From Atopsyche davidsoni (lineage: Eukaryota > Arthropoda > Insecta > Trichoptera > Hydrobiosidae), in contig JAILWY010000012.1 in the NCBI GenBank assembly GCA_022113835.1, positions 6,448,001-6,512,000 of the forward strand: DNA of 64,000 nt. Reading direction: 5' to 3'. Both the position numbers and the translations under genes were made by a program. How positions within the stretch are numbered: position 1 is the stretch's first letter; the number at the start of each line of letters is the position of its first letter. Shown piece by piece: positions 1 through 11,476 of this stretch. Under the pieces are notes generated by a model that searched no databases, had not been told where the DNA came from, and was given only the letters and a program-made list of their open reading frames with translations.

Positions 1-3000
1 TTCAATAAAAATAAATTATATTCAATAGTAATGAACAAGCGTATCTGGTAAAAATAAAACACAAAAGCATTGAAAATTGATTTCATTTTTAAGCTTGAAT
101 AATTTTTTAGAAGGTAGTGCTTAACAAACTATATAAACATACTTAAATAAAATCGCAGTGCAATCTCGATCATTTGTGTGTATATACATGCTATAAATTA
201 TGCATTTAATACCTTAAAATAAATTTAATACAAATTATCGACCCGTGTGATTTACATGAATATTTTTTTTCTCTTCCCCCCCTGTATGATGGTGAGCCCA
301 ATCAAAACAACCGACTCGCTTATTAAATTAGCAATAAAATTCCTAATATTCAGAACGAAACTCCGGGGCTGCAGTCAGCGCGGTTATAAAAAAACGCAGC
401 CAAATTAGCGCAACCAGTCCGGCCCCTCGGCTGCTTAGGGCAGATCCGGCTCAAGTGTGTGGCCTCACGAGGAACCTAATTTACTTAATTGGGGGCAAAT
501 CTCTCATTATACGACCGCCGGCGCTCCTCGGACCGGCGCCATCTTGAAAGTGCTACCACCCTCTCCGCGACGCTCCGGCCCTGCCACACGTCAAGACGAG
601 TACACGCTTTTTGTAATTAGTTTTATTTTAATTAGTGTTTTTTTTTTTTTTTTTAATTAACGCTTTGTAGTGTTTTCAGCATGCTGATTTGGCTTGCAGT
701 CATAATTGCCGTTTATTGTTTTTTTTTTATTAAACTAATTAAAAAATATATACTACCCGTAGAAACAATTGCGTAGAATAAATACTAGTTAAGAACATAT
801 TATGGTAATAACATTAAATAATTTTTATTCATATTTTTTTCCCATATCTTTCGTCTATGGAAATTTTTCCACCGGTAATTATTTGTGCAAGCCAGTAGCC
901 GTCGTTACAATTACACTTTTATTTATTTTGCATACTGCTGATGCGGCACAAGATGGATGATCTCGTCAAAATAATAACAGGTCTTGCAGAAAAAATATCT
1001 GAATAAAAGAGCGGAATGAATAAATTACTAAGGAGCAAACAATCTTCATTGTCCACATCAGTTCCCATATGCATAAAATTTCGCCTTATCTTTTGTGTAT
1101 GACCGAGTTTGTCGGAGCGCGTCGAGTGCGGATACTAGCGGAGCGCCGCGCAGCCAACAATGCGCGTTCTTCCCGGTCTCCTCGCGCCTCGGTTATTCCT
1201 CACTGGCGTCAAAAATGCCGAAATTGACGCAAATAAATCCGTCACTCTGACGGGCCGCCGACCTGCAATTCGAGGACGGGGCTCACGTCCCGGTTTGCCC
1301 GTTCCCGTATACTACTTTATGCATCCAAACAAGCCATCGATCGTATTTTATTTTTAAATTCAAAGTTGACTTTAATTTTTATACATTTAACTTACAGAGA
1401 AATCCATTGACACTACCACAACTTGTAAGTCGCACAACCTGCGCGCAGGGCCAGGGGACAGCCACAGCCGTATTGTAAGCATAGTCTACCGACTATGAAA
1501 TAAAATAAAGAGTCGTCAAATTATTATTTTTATTTTAGTGTTATTATATATATACAATCACCTCCTAGCTATTAGCAATGTAACAATAATTCTAAAAAAT
1601 ATTTTTTTGTAAAGAAAAAAACTACGAGCACATTTTTCTTATAAACGTCAAATATCCGCTTTGTGATTGATTTATAGTTAGTAAAATATATTATTTTTTA
1701 TATTACAAAACTATATTTGATTAGATATGCGTTTTTTTTGAATTGGTGGTCCAATGTCATCATATTCATGCCATATCATTACTTTTAAGACACTGTATAT
1801 ATTATTTATAAAAACGACCCATTTTTATTGCAGTATACTAAATATTCACTCCCAACGCTTAGGTCCCTGTGCTAGGGCCATCTTCAGGGAAGCCCAAGTA
1901 CCGGGAATGAAACGCTCAATATAGCACAATACTGAAAAACAAAAAAAATAATTGTTTAAATACATATTTTTTATTTAGCTTAAAATTTGCGCGCACTGTT
2001 TATACTACTAAACTTGTCGCGTGCTTCAGGGCAGGCGCGGGATGCGAATTCTCACGGCCGCGCTGTTAATTAATGGCGATTTATAAAAAAATAAGTAAAA
2101 AAAAACTGTCGGGGAAAACAGTTTATTCCTCGTGTCATTATGCAGTTACAGAAATTAATTGGAGCGAAAGTATCCGGCCGACATATTCGGCCAATTAAAT
2201 CCAAAACGAAACAAGTATTGTGACGGCCGGTTCCGTTAATATTTGGCGAGCATATATGATTGCCGATGATGGGCTTAACATTAATCGAGTAATTGAATAA
2301 TTCAAATTGACCAATAATAATTTGACAAATTGCGTAATCCATTAAATACTAATTAACATTGCCCCTCACTAATCTTTCGTACATTTTTGCACTTTCTGTA
2401 TACAAATAATACTTCGGTCCAGAAAACAACCGAATTTTCCCCACCAAGTACATGACATCAAAAACGTTGAAATAAAATATTTTTATGATCATATACACAT
2501 AGTCGAATTCTAGTATTGTTTTTTTTAATCTGCTCCAAAACAAGAGACCCGTCGTATTTAGCTTGCCATATTTTGCAGAAAACGTATCTCTACGAAAACC
2601 GCAAATTTTATCCGGATTTAATCTTAAATGGCCACTCTGACGACTACATAGATCTGCCTGTTTATTATTTCCCAGTCAGTCTGTCCACTCCCACCCAGGT
2701 CTCGTGACCACTAAGCGCATTGACTTATTCCGTAGACTGCAAAAAGGCTTTTCCGTCAACCCTGTTCGGAGCTCACCTCAAACCCTTTTGTTGTTTTCAT
2801 ATGACTTGCTGCTGCCTACAAGCCCGCTGTACTTAAACTTAATCCTTGAAAAGCTTTCTACAATAAATTTAACCCAACTGCGTTAATATCATATCAAAAT
2901 ATGAGGAGTAGTTTGAGCTGAGTAAATAAATTTTACTTTCTACTAATGCATGCCTAAAACTATTTTACTAATTTATTTCTGTAGTATTTTAACTGTGTGT

Positions 3001-5540
3001 TACTTTAGTCAAAAATAACAACAAATCCACTTTGTCTTCCAGCAGGGGGTAAAACAAAAATGGACTAAGACTTTGTCGTTGACTCTGATTTTCGATTGAC
3101 GCTTCAAATCAAGGATGTTGCAGTTAATGATAAAAATTGTATTTATTTCGATAAATACAGCACTGAAACGTACGCTGATCACCACCATAGTTAGCTGAAG
3201 TGTAATCCAGTCCATGGAAGATGTTGAGCATCCCCGCGTGTCACTCCGCCGGTGACGAACAGCGAGCCGAGCGACTGACGCCACTGCGCTAATTACCGAC
3301 AACACAATCGCTCCATTGTTCCACCTGGTAACAGCGATTCAATATTACAATGTTAACGAAAATACTTACAAAATGATGAACAAAAGAAGTCCAATTTCGA
3401 GCGCAGAATGGGCCGAGCCCATTCATCACGATGGGTCCAATTAACCAGATCTGCTGCGGAACTTTGCGTTAATTAGTGGATCTCTTATTTGCTAAGAATT
3501 CAGATCACCGATATTGTTTGTTGCGAAGTTGGAAGTTTGATATTTTGTGTTTTAATTAGGTAAGGAGTTGTTTTAAAATTTATCAGAAAACTTATTATTG
3601 TGACTAAAATAAATCTGATGGAGAATTATTTGAAAATCCAAAGATATAAAGAGCTCAAAAATTTTGTCTCAAAAACTGCGCTAATATTCTGATGAAAAAT
3701 AAATAAAAATTCGTTATGGTTTCTTTGATAAGTGTATTCGTTTTTTTAACATACTATTGTTGCTTACTGAAAAAATAATTTCTATACAGATTGAAGCAAA
3801 TATACTAAAGTTTTGAAAAATTATAAGCTGACTACAATTAAAAAAAGAGAATTCCCACAGTTAAATCCCCTCTCCAAAGAATATCATATATAACAGAGAA
3901 AATACCGGAGACACGAAAGATCTGATACTGCAGTAATTCTCAGTAATCGTTATAAATTTTACAGTTTTCTTATCGATGACTTCGGTTTTAAAAAAATATA
4001 TTTGGTGAATTATTCGCTTACATTTTAAATAACAACATTTAAATTTGCACAATTAATAGATAACTTTCAGCTTCGTCGGTGTAGAGGAAACGAGGCAGAC
4101 ATGTTTATCGACAAGGGACCCGCTGTTAGCCGTTGATAATATCTGAGGTCTCACTTTAACGCAGACATCCGGTTTTTCCGCGCCGTAAGTGACTGCTGAA
4201 TTAAAGGAATATCGTCCTTAAATTAACGCATTTACATACTCGCCCCCGAAATATCATTGTCCGCGCACATTGCGCATTGCTGGACAGGCGACAGACAGAA
4301 CAACACACGTACCAATAAATCCTATTAGCCCTCTTACTTTTAGATGTTTATAGATGATACTCGAATATTTTTGATAGTCAGAATCCCTTTTTTAATGTGA
4401 CGCACGACATTGTAGTTATAAAGGCTGAACAAAAAGCAAAAATTCTATAAACGAGTACTCACCCTGGTGAAAGTGAGTAATTTTCCACAGAACATCTCGG
4501 CGCGAGAGCTCAATTAGCTCCGAAGTGTAACATCAACATGTCACTTAAACACCTCTAATGAACCAGATTTATGGGTAATCTTTGAACGCGAAGCGGCGGT
4601 CAATTCTAGAAATAAGGTAACTCAGAACACGCCGGAGCATTCCATCGGCGTGAGAATGAATGGCCGCTTATGACGGTGCTACCTCGTTATTCTCGACATC
4701 GAGAATGTAATCGCACAATCATATTAGCTCGTTTACACGATAATGAACTTAACGACAGTTACTTGAAATATCTACATTACACTACGTAAAAAAAGTGCCA
4801 TTGAACCAAAAATATTGATTGATTCTGCGCCGTTATATCTTATACATACATTTCATAAGAACTTGTTGGACATAAATAAAGGTTTTAGGTACCATTAGCA
4901 GGCGAAGTGTTACACCTTGTAACGACCGATTGACGATATTGAGTCAATGTTAGCCGGTGTGTACGTGTGATTCTATGATTATATTTCAATAAATAAAATT
5001 AAAATTTTCAATACTTGTAAGTTAGCTGACAGATGATTACCGAGACTAAATTTAAGTAAGGCGAGTTAGGCTTTTCAATTTGTATGACAGTACCACCGCT
5101 GGTTACCGCGTACCTCTCACACCTTGACACGATGAATCAGTTTTATTATTTTATAATTTATATCTTTAATTTTACTCTACACAAAAAGTTTGCTCAAAAC
5201 AACAAGCATCACTCAATTTATACAATTTTCATCATGGTTTTATTACCCGTGACACTTTTCAAGAAGTACGTTAAAACACGTTTACGTAATTATCGCGCAC
5301 AGATACTCTTGCTTTCTACTGCCGCTCTTCCCTGCTTACGGATGACAGCTCTCGAGAGGCGCGCTCAAAATATTGGTTGAAAATCCCGTAATTGGGTAAA
5401 TAAATATAAAATATCAAAAGGAAGCGATCCTTTTGTCGAGAGCGGAGACTACAGACTTCCACCGCGAGCACTTGACGGGCCGGCGGCGGGGACGCCCGGG
5501 GGCCCGTATTAATGAGCCCCAGTCGACTTAATGAATCACG
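1..5540. other. Gene-poor, non-coding stretch with GC-raised islands
   Basis: I see no supportable gene here. Open frames are short (under 140 codons), lack recognisable domains and often overlap on both strands. The background is AT-rich, but several blocks are GC-raised and low in simple repeats: about 360-600, 1085-1320, 2030-2345, 3180-3480 and 4060-4760. The block at 2060-2345 is rich in TAAT/ATTA cores and CCGGCCG-type words. A short inverted repeat lies at 3407-3423 (AATGGGC, 3-nt gap, GCCCATT). Such patchiness would fit cis-regulatory DNA of a developmental gene outside the window, but that is inference and no transcript evidence is visible. Confidence 0.5.
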
Positions 5541-5561
5541 GGACATCATTATCCGGACGGA

Positions 5562-5660
5562 CCGCAGCCCCGCAGCCCCGCAGCCCCGCAGCCCCGCAGC
5601 CCCGCAGCCCCGCGCCCCCAGCCCCGCGCCCACGCAGCCCCACGGCGCCGCGCCCCTCCG
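5562..5660. repeat. C-rich tandem array, unit CGCAGCCC
   Basis: About six near-perfect copies of an 8-bp unit (CGCAGCCC) run from 5562 to about 5612 and then decay into CGCGCCCC and CACGCAGC variants. Open frames on both strands across it are repeat artefacts reading Pro/Ala/Gln or Gly/Ala/Cys. The complementary strand has regularly spaced runs of three to four G and could form G-quadruplexes. Confidence 0.85.
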
Positions 5661-5780
5661 CAGATCTGCCGCTCTGGAAAAACCTGCAGCCGGCTTACAG
5701 CTCCGATCAGATCGCTTCGTACTATCATTCAACTTTTTACTACTTGAAAAATATTATTTACTTGTTTAGCATGTTATATA

Positions 5781-6479
5781 CAAGGGCGATCCGATAAGTA
5801 CATAGCCTCACCGCCCGATAGTGCTAGTATCGTAAGAGAGATTTACTATCGTGTAGTACATTCTCGTAGACGGCTACTGTCAAAATTTCGGACCAGAAGT
5901 TGTTTCAGCGCAATCCGAAGAAGTTTCTGCGTCGTTTCGTGACCGTCGACGAAACACGGATCCACTGGTACACACCAGAGACCAAGGAACAGTCGAAACA
6001 GTGGACTTAGAAGACTGTCCTATCGGCCGGAAAGGTGATGGCCACCGTTTTCTGGGATTCACAAGGTGTGATCTACATTGACTACCTGGAGAAAGGCAAA
6101 ACGGTCACAGGGCTCTACTATGCTGAATTATTGGGCCAATTCAACGCCGAAAAACGGGCCCATTTGGCGAAGAAAAAAGTGCTCTTCCACCATGATAACG
6201 CACCGGCTCACACCGCTGTCGTCACCACGGCCAAATTGGTGTTTCCAAACTTGAAAAAGTCACTCGCCGGGCAGAAATTTAAGTCGGATGAGGAGGTCAT
6301 CGCCGCCACGGAGGCCTACTTTGCAGACCTCTAGAAAACGTATTTTTCAGATGGGTTAAAGAAGTTGGAGCATCGCTGGGTCAAGTGTATCGAGCTAAAG
6401 GGAAACTATTTTGAGAAATAAATCTCCACTTAATTTTCGTTTTTCTTTTGTAGGCTAAGTACTTATCGGACCTCCTTCG
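5781..6479 (+). mobile_element. Internally deleted, dead mariner element
   Basis: Terminal inverted repeats of about 27 bp are visible. The left end reads CAAGGGCGATCCGATAAGTA and the right end, reversed, reads CGAAGGAGGTCCGATAAGTA. Both are flanked by the TA dinucleotide (5779-5780 and 6480-6481) expected of Tc1/mariner insertion. The element is about 700 bp, against about 1.3 kb for complete mariners. Between the ends lies a broken transposase frame (separate entry). No neighbouring gene is interrupted. Confidence 0.93.
5899..6421 (+). pseudogene. Mariner transposase remnant
   Basis: One continuous frame carries mariner transposase sequence broken by two in-frame stops (TAG near 6007 and at 6332-6334). 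The first catalytic Asp is in VTVDETRIHWY and the second in LFHHDNAPAHT. Only 16 residues after the second Asp the frame jumps to FPNLKKSLAGQKF. The segment that normally holds the third Asp (DD34D in this family) is therefore deleted, along with the whole N-terminal DNA-binding half. The C-terminal end, including LKKLEHRWVKCIEL, is still readable up to a TAA at 6419-6421. The protein cannot be an active transposase. Confidence 0.92.
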
Positions 6480-6923
6480 TACATTCCATCGTTTATACTA
6501 AATATATTAATATCTAATGCTATTCGATAGAGCCAAATCCAGGTGTGTCCAATTTTGCATTCACAAGCATTCGTATTGTGTTTTTTTTTTTATCTTTATA
6601 CCGCGAGTGAGAGACACCCGACCCCCCGAGAGCTTGTGAGTCCATAACCGCGCCACTCTTCAAGAGCATGAGGCCGCAAAATTAGAGGAAGGCGACCACA
6701 AAGTAGGAATCGTTTGGGGCAAACCGCAATCGTTCCCTGCTTGGCGCGCTTATGAAATTTTGCAAAGGAAATTACAGAGAACCTTTATTTCTTTGAAAAT
6801 ATATACAGCTAAATAATTTTTGATATATTATTGATTTTTGTGAAGACCGACTCACAGGAAGTACGATTTTGCCTATACGGGTTTTCTATTGATTGATAAT
6901 GATTATGTAGAAACTATCATCGT
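6480..6923. other. Intergenic, no gene seen
   Basis: Unique-looking AT-rich sequence with a modestly GC-raised patch near 6600-6740. No frame, RNA gene or element end was recognised. The last 40 bases probably belong to the 3' tail of the SINE-like copy that follows on the minus strand. Confidence 0.4.
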
Positions 6924-6996
6924 GATTTGTGTGGGATTCGAACCCACACCCCCAAAGCTTACATGGCCGGTGTATTACCAATTATACTAACGAATC
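6924..6996 (-). repeat. tRNA-like SINE head, minus-strand copy
   Basis: Read on the minus strand this 73-nt block folds partly as a tRNA. The acceptor GATTCGT pairs with ACAAATC with one mismatch. The D stem is GTAT/ATAC with a GG in the loop. The T arm is perfect (GTGGG, loop TTCGAAT, CCCAC) and contains a consensus Pol III B box, GGTTCGAATCC. The anticodon stem pairs poorly and the loop lacks the T expected at position 33, so this is not a working tRNA. A tail containing ATAATCATTATCAAT follows and recurs in the second copy at 7168-7235. A tRNA-derived SINE is the best explanation. Confidence 0.7.
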
Positions 6997-7167
6997 ACTT
7001 GGTACTTGGCAAGAATTTTTAACAATCATATCCTATAAGTGAAACAACGTACTTATTATGCCAATTAAATATTGTGTGACTTGCAATACCAGACTTTTAA
7101 CCCAAAGTACTGAGTGAAGCATTTAAATCCGATCTGGATATTATTATTTTTAAAATTTATTTAATTA

Positions 7168-7235
7168 GGCCAGGTAAGCTTGGGGATGTGGGTTCGAATC
7201 CCACACATAAAATGTACTTAATCATTATCAATTTT
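7168..7235 (+). repeat. tRNA-like SINE, truncated plus-strand copy
   Basis: This fragment matches the 3' half of the copy at 6924-6996 in the opposite orientation: GGCCAGGTAAGCTTGGGGAT is followed by the same T arm and B box (GGTTCGAATCC) and by a tail ending TTAATCATTATCAAT. The 5' (A-box) half is missing or too diverged to see. The two copies form an inverted pair about 170 bp apart. Confidence 0.7.
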
Positions 7236-7442
7236 TGATAGTATTGAATTGAATTTAGGCCAGTGAACCGAGAGGCGAATGAACAATTAAAAAAATGTTT
7301 CTGTCAATTCAATTAAATTAGAGATTTATTTACTTTGCAAGGAGACAGTCTTTTGGCAATGAAAACATTTATTTTTTAATAGAAATACAGTGGAAGCGTC
7401 ATCCTCAAGATCGAGAACACTCTGCGGGCTAGCAAATGACAT

Positions 7443-7800
7443 GTGGGGCCTCTTTCGCATTCGCAGACGTTCGCAGAATGCGCAGAAATGTGTGCCAAAC
7501 GCTGGGGAAGCAAATTAAGCGGGCGGCGGGGGCGGCGGGGCGGCGAGGGCGGCGGGCTTGTCAAACGGCCGGGCCGCGGGCCGCGGGGCCGGAGTGATTT
7601 AGGGGCCCGTCCGCGGGAGCGGCCCGTAACGAGCCCCCGTCCCCGCCCCCGTCCCCGTCCCCGCCCTCGGAGCACCTCCCCGGTCAACTTTTTATGTTGC
7701 GGCATCGCAGATTTAATTGGCAAACTTGGTAACGTCTTCCTTTTTGGCGAGATCCCCCTCGCCCGCAGCCCCGCGCCGACCGCCGAGGGCCGACTCGAAC
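7443..7800. repeat. GC-rich island with G-rich and C-rich arrays
   Basis: A sharply GC-rich block in an AT-rich setting. At 7521-7556 the plus strand is a GGGCGGC-type G-rich run. At 7633-7668 it is a CCCCGT/CCCCGC array. Open frames of 115-122 codons on both strands encode only Gly/Arg/Pro low-complexity peptide and I do not regard them as genes. Both strands could form G-quadruplexes. Confidence 0.75.
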
Positions 7801-9088
7801 TATCGCGTTAACTATAACAAAATAAAATACAAAATTTAATGTGTTCAGTTTTACTGCTGCTTCTTCTAGTGCCTCTCCTCGCATATTTTAATACATATTT
7901 ATTAATAATTCAGCTGTACTTCGTTAAATTTCGTTTCCGACTTCCGACGCCCCTATTTCCTTCGATTTATCTTTAGGCAATTAACTGCAGGATGCTGTAT
8001 TTAATGTTTCGAAAAATATATACAAAATATGAGACCTTACGCTTTTTTACAATCGTCAGGTGTTCTCCTTATTTGCGAGACTCTTTCACTTGTGACTGCG
8101 GTCTACCCAAAGCTACATTTCTGCTGCTTCACAAAAAATCCGCAGTTTTCAAAGTTACTCAATCAATCCGGTGTAGTAAATTTAATATGAGGGCTAGTCT
8201 AACCGAAAGACCCACAAATCGCACTCGCAATCGAACCGCCATCGGACAAATAAACAGTAAATCGTATCTAAAAGATAATTTAATAAAAATGAATTATCTG
8301 TATCAATCACTCTCGAATCTCAAGAAAAACTTACTTGTCTTCACAAAGAGGGGAGTCCCGTATAAGAGCCGGTAATTGAGAAGAAACTTCTTCCACGGGT
8401 TATATTTAAATCAATTTACGATTGAAATTCAAAATTTATTATCCCGACCCATCCGGGCTGATTTATGCTACTTGCTTTTTTCATCACAATATGTCCACTT
8501 TTTCGGCAAATTCAAAGCTATGCAAACGATTACGCTGAAATAAAAAATACATTTATTTTTAAAATATTTGATTCATTATTTTCACTTTTATATACGAATA
8601 AACTTTACTTTTATATAAAATACTATTATACCGACTACCTCGTCTATTCAAGATGGGTATATAATCACCTTCAATCCAAAATAATATGTATCCCTTGGTA
8701 ATCAGCTTTTAGTATATTTTTTAGATGATTGTTGGTTTTGCTCTTTTCAATTCTAGATGATAAACAAAATTGCAACATTTTATTTCTACTTGGAGGCCTA
8801 CCCATCTTAATTCCGTGTAAAAATTTAAGTTATTTAAATTCAAGCTCTTCTATTAATATTATTGCAGAATCACGACCAGAGTTTGGCGCAATTCAATGGC
8901 GACACTTTAAAACTTTTTTAATGAGCTTATTTTCACTTGTCGACTTGAAAAATTATTATGATTGGGGATCACGAATACCGCTGCTTTTTTACTTTGCTAA
9001 ATGAAACGTAGTTCTTCTTCCTGAAACACAGGCCTCCGATGATCAAATGAACAGGATATGTCCAAAATAAATATGAACAATCGAATAG
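7801..9088. other. Intergenic, no gene seen
   Basis: AT-rich sequence. A 127-codon frame at 7992-8375 has no recognisable domain, lopsided composition and no splice context, so I leave it unannotated. Nothing else is supportable. Confidence 0.45.
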
Positions 9089-9460
9089 ATGACAGGAATT
9101 TTTATAGTCACGAAAATTGAAGCGGCAGAAATATGGCTTTATAGGAGAATCCTTAAAATACGACGGGTTGTAAGTCAAAAATATAAGATCTCCTATTTTG
9201 GCCATGTTTTTCGAAACAATAAATATAGGATCTCACAGTGCAAGGAAAAATCGAAGGAAAAATGGGTACTGGATAAAGGAAACTTAGGTGGATGCGAAAT
9301 TTACGCCAGCGGCTGGCAGTCAGAAGTACAGCCGAATTATTGTAGTAATACTGGCCCAGGATAAATATGTATTCAATGAAACGGCCACCGATCTTCCCTG
9401 AGAAGAAAGGCACTAGAAAAATAAGTCACAAAAAGTGAAAAAAAAAAAAAAAAAAAAAAC
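9089..9460 (+). mobile_element. LINE (non-LTR retrotransposon) 3' fragment with poly(A)
   Basis: The frame from 9113 reads KIEAAEIWLYRRILKI and then, after an apparent deletion, KISYFGHVFRNNKY. These are the typical C-terminal landmarks (IEAxEMWxYRR and LSYFGHIxRN) of endonuclease-reverse transcriptase polyproteins of non-LTR elements in insects. The copy is decayed, with the upstream RT missing. It ends near a run of about 22 A at 9438-9459, consistent with a plus-strand LINE tail. Its last part (about 9287-9395) is repeated at 10078-10160. Confidence 0.72.
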
Positions 9461-9610
9461 TTTCCAAGCAAGCATTGGGAAGATGTAGATAAGCAAGAAA
9501 TATAACAATCACCAGATTATCCGCATGTATAATGCAAAATAGGTTTGAATTCGAAATACGTGCAGTCGGAGCTCCGCCACTAGCCCCGGCGGCGTAAAAG
9601 ATAATGATGC

Positions 9611-9725
9611 ACCCCCTGCCCCCTGCCCCGCCCCTGCCCCTGCCCTGCCCCTGCCCTGCCCCTGCCCTGCCCCGCCCCTGCCCCCTTCACCCGCTCCTCA
9701 ACCCCCGACCCCCAATCCCCATCCC
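9611..9725. repeat. C-rich tandem array, CCCTGCC units
   Basis: Alternating CCCCTGCC and CCCTGCC units run from about 9611 to 9690 and continue as irregular C-rich sequence to about 9725. The complement has dense G runs and is predicted, by pattern only, to be G-quadruplex-prone. This is the third such array within about 4 kb. Confidence 0.85.
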
Positions 9726-10069
9726 CCGCGCCGCAACCGAGCGGCGGTAATAGGTATGCGTGGACTACTTCTTATTGAACTAATTTGCAGGGCGCGAGGC
9801 GAGGCTCGGATCCTCTCCGCGGTTACTAATCCTCCAATAACCAACTCCCGCAACAAGAGCATGGAACTACTAACGCGTATTTCTTTTTAACTTTTCGAAG
9901 TATAAATTTGGTGAACACAGCAAAATATACATCCAAACATAGAATTTCAATAATTGTAATATAATAAACGTTGTACAATCGAAACAGGCTGTAAAATATT
10001 GTCACTGTCTCTCCAATTCGCAGTCAAATATAGCCTACTACAGCTGGTTGTCCGTGAAAAAATCGAAGT

Positions 10070-10170
10070 TAATGCATGGATGCGGAATTTACCCCAGCGG
10101 CTAGTAAGACTGGTCTAGGATAAATATGTGTTCAGTGAGATGATCACCGATCTCACTCCGTTAAAATGTA
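10070..10170 (+). mobile_element. Second short LINE 3' fragment
   Basis: The segment resembles 9287-9395. Shared words include GGATGCG, AATTTAC, CCAGCGGCT, then GGATAAATATGTGTTCAGTG, and GATCACCGATCT in this copy against GGCCACCGATCT in the other. It lacks the upstream coding part and has a deletion of about 25 bp relative to the first copy. It is likely another 5'-truncated copy of the same LINE family. Confidence 0.6.
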
Positions 10171-11365
10171 GATTGCTTATTTTGTTTGGAAATCAAATCA
10201 TTAGTAATGGAGAACTACGGCGACCGACGGGTTTATTGTATTCTCAAATAAAAATGCAAATACCAAATAATGTTTCAGCGAGTTCAATTATTTCACAATT
10301 TGAAGGGGTGCAAGGGAAAAAGCAGCTCTTAATTTTATCTTTGAAAGATTAATTTATGTATACCTATATATTATGATATATAATAAGACCTAAGAAAGAT
10401 AAATAAGAAATTACGTAAATACTTACATAACATTTAAAAATTCTCCCTCCTGGTCCACCGTAAAACTTGTGCAAACCTCCACTATTTGTGTGTTTGGGTG
10501 AAAATAATATTCATTTTATTTTGGTTAAAATAAATCTTTTAACGAATTATCATGAAGAGATAGGTCCCTTTTCGATAATTGTTAATCAATGGCAATTTTG
10601 CAAAAGATTCATTATGATTATTAAAATATATTTCAGTAACCCGTTTGAAAGATTTTGATAATCCCAAACATGTTTTTTGTTTGTTTAAAGTGCACTTATG
10701 ACAGAAAAAAGAAATAGAAAGTAGCTCGACAAGTAGAAATGATTTTTTTTGAGAATGAATAAAATTAAACTGACATACAAACCCATATTAATTCAAAAAA
10801 AATTATGAGGTATTTTTTTAATCCGGTGAATAAAGTTGAGTTCCCAATTTATTTCTTGCCACTAAATGAGAAACTCGTTGCAATAAAAATCCACTATAGA
10901 AATGAACATATTCCCTGGTCAATATTTTGTTTTTCTCTTTGTTATTGTAAAATGTGAAGCAGCTATGGTGATCTCGTTTATAGCGTATAATATAATACAT
11001 TTTTCAGTAGTTTTTGGAAAGTAAAATCTATGAAAATGTATTATTTCAAAACACCATAAGCTGTACAAACATATTTTAGCATTATAAATAAATAGAATTG
11101 TTAAGTGTTTTTTATTCATTTAATTCTTTGCGTACGTCACACATTTGATTTTAGTTGTAAAATACTTCAATAAATTTATTTGTACATCAGAATGTTCTAT
11201 AGTTGCATATTCATTAGATAAGCTCCAATATTTATTTATTTTTTTATTATAAGGTAACAAAATAAGATAACTAATTGAGAAAAACCCGTAACAGAAAAGA
11301 GAGGAAAAAATTATCATTGTTTTCAATTTACAATAATTTATACAATTATTTTAAATCTTTATTAC
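10171..11365. other. Intergenic, no gene seen
   Basis: Highly AT-rich sequence with only short chance frames. I recognise no gene, RNA or element here. Confidence 0.45.
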
Positions 11366-11476
11366 GACCCAGACGCACAGAAGAGAGGTTTCCGGACATT
11401 GCCGGTATTCACCATTCGTCTCTTTCATGCTCCAGACTTCCGTGCCATATAGTCGGGTGGTCAGGCGGGCACAGAT
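11366..11476 (-). mobile_element. Possible reverse-transcriptase-derived fragment
   Basis: The minus strand has an open stretch containing TTRLYGTEVWSMKET, which resembles the LLYGSExWTLK region that follows the catalytic domain of LINE reverse transcriptases. It is only about 110 bp long, a GC-raised island in AT-rich sequence, with no detectable ends or tail. A chance match is possible. Confidence 0.35.

Noticed and set aside
5316..5797. Overlapping open frames of 85-138 codons on both strands
   Set aside because: They exist because the CGCAGCCC repeat has no stops in several frames; the peptides are low complexity.
6924..6996. Functional tRNA gene
   Set aside because: The T arm and B box are perfect, but the anticodon stem pairs poorly, T33 is missing and the acceptor has a mismatch; the block also recurs as a dispersed repeat.
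7376..7884. Open frames of 115-122 codons in the GC-rich island
   Set aside because: Gly/Arg/Pro-rich peptides on both strands over simple repeats, without domain or splice context.
7992..8375. 127-codon plus-strand frame
   Set aside because: No recognisable motif, no supporting neighbour exon, and composition typical of chance translation.
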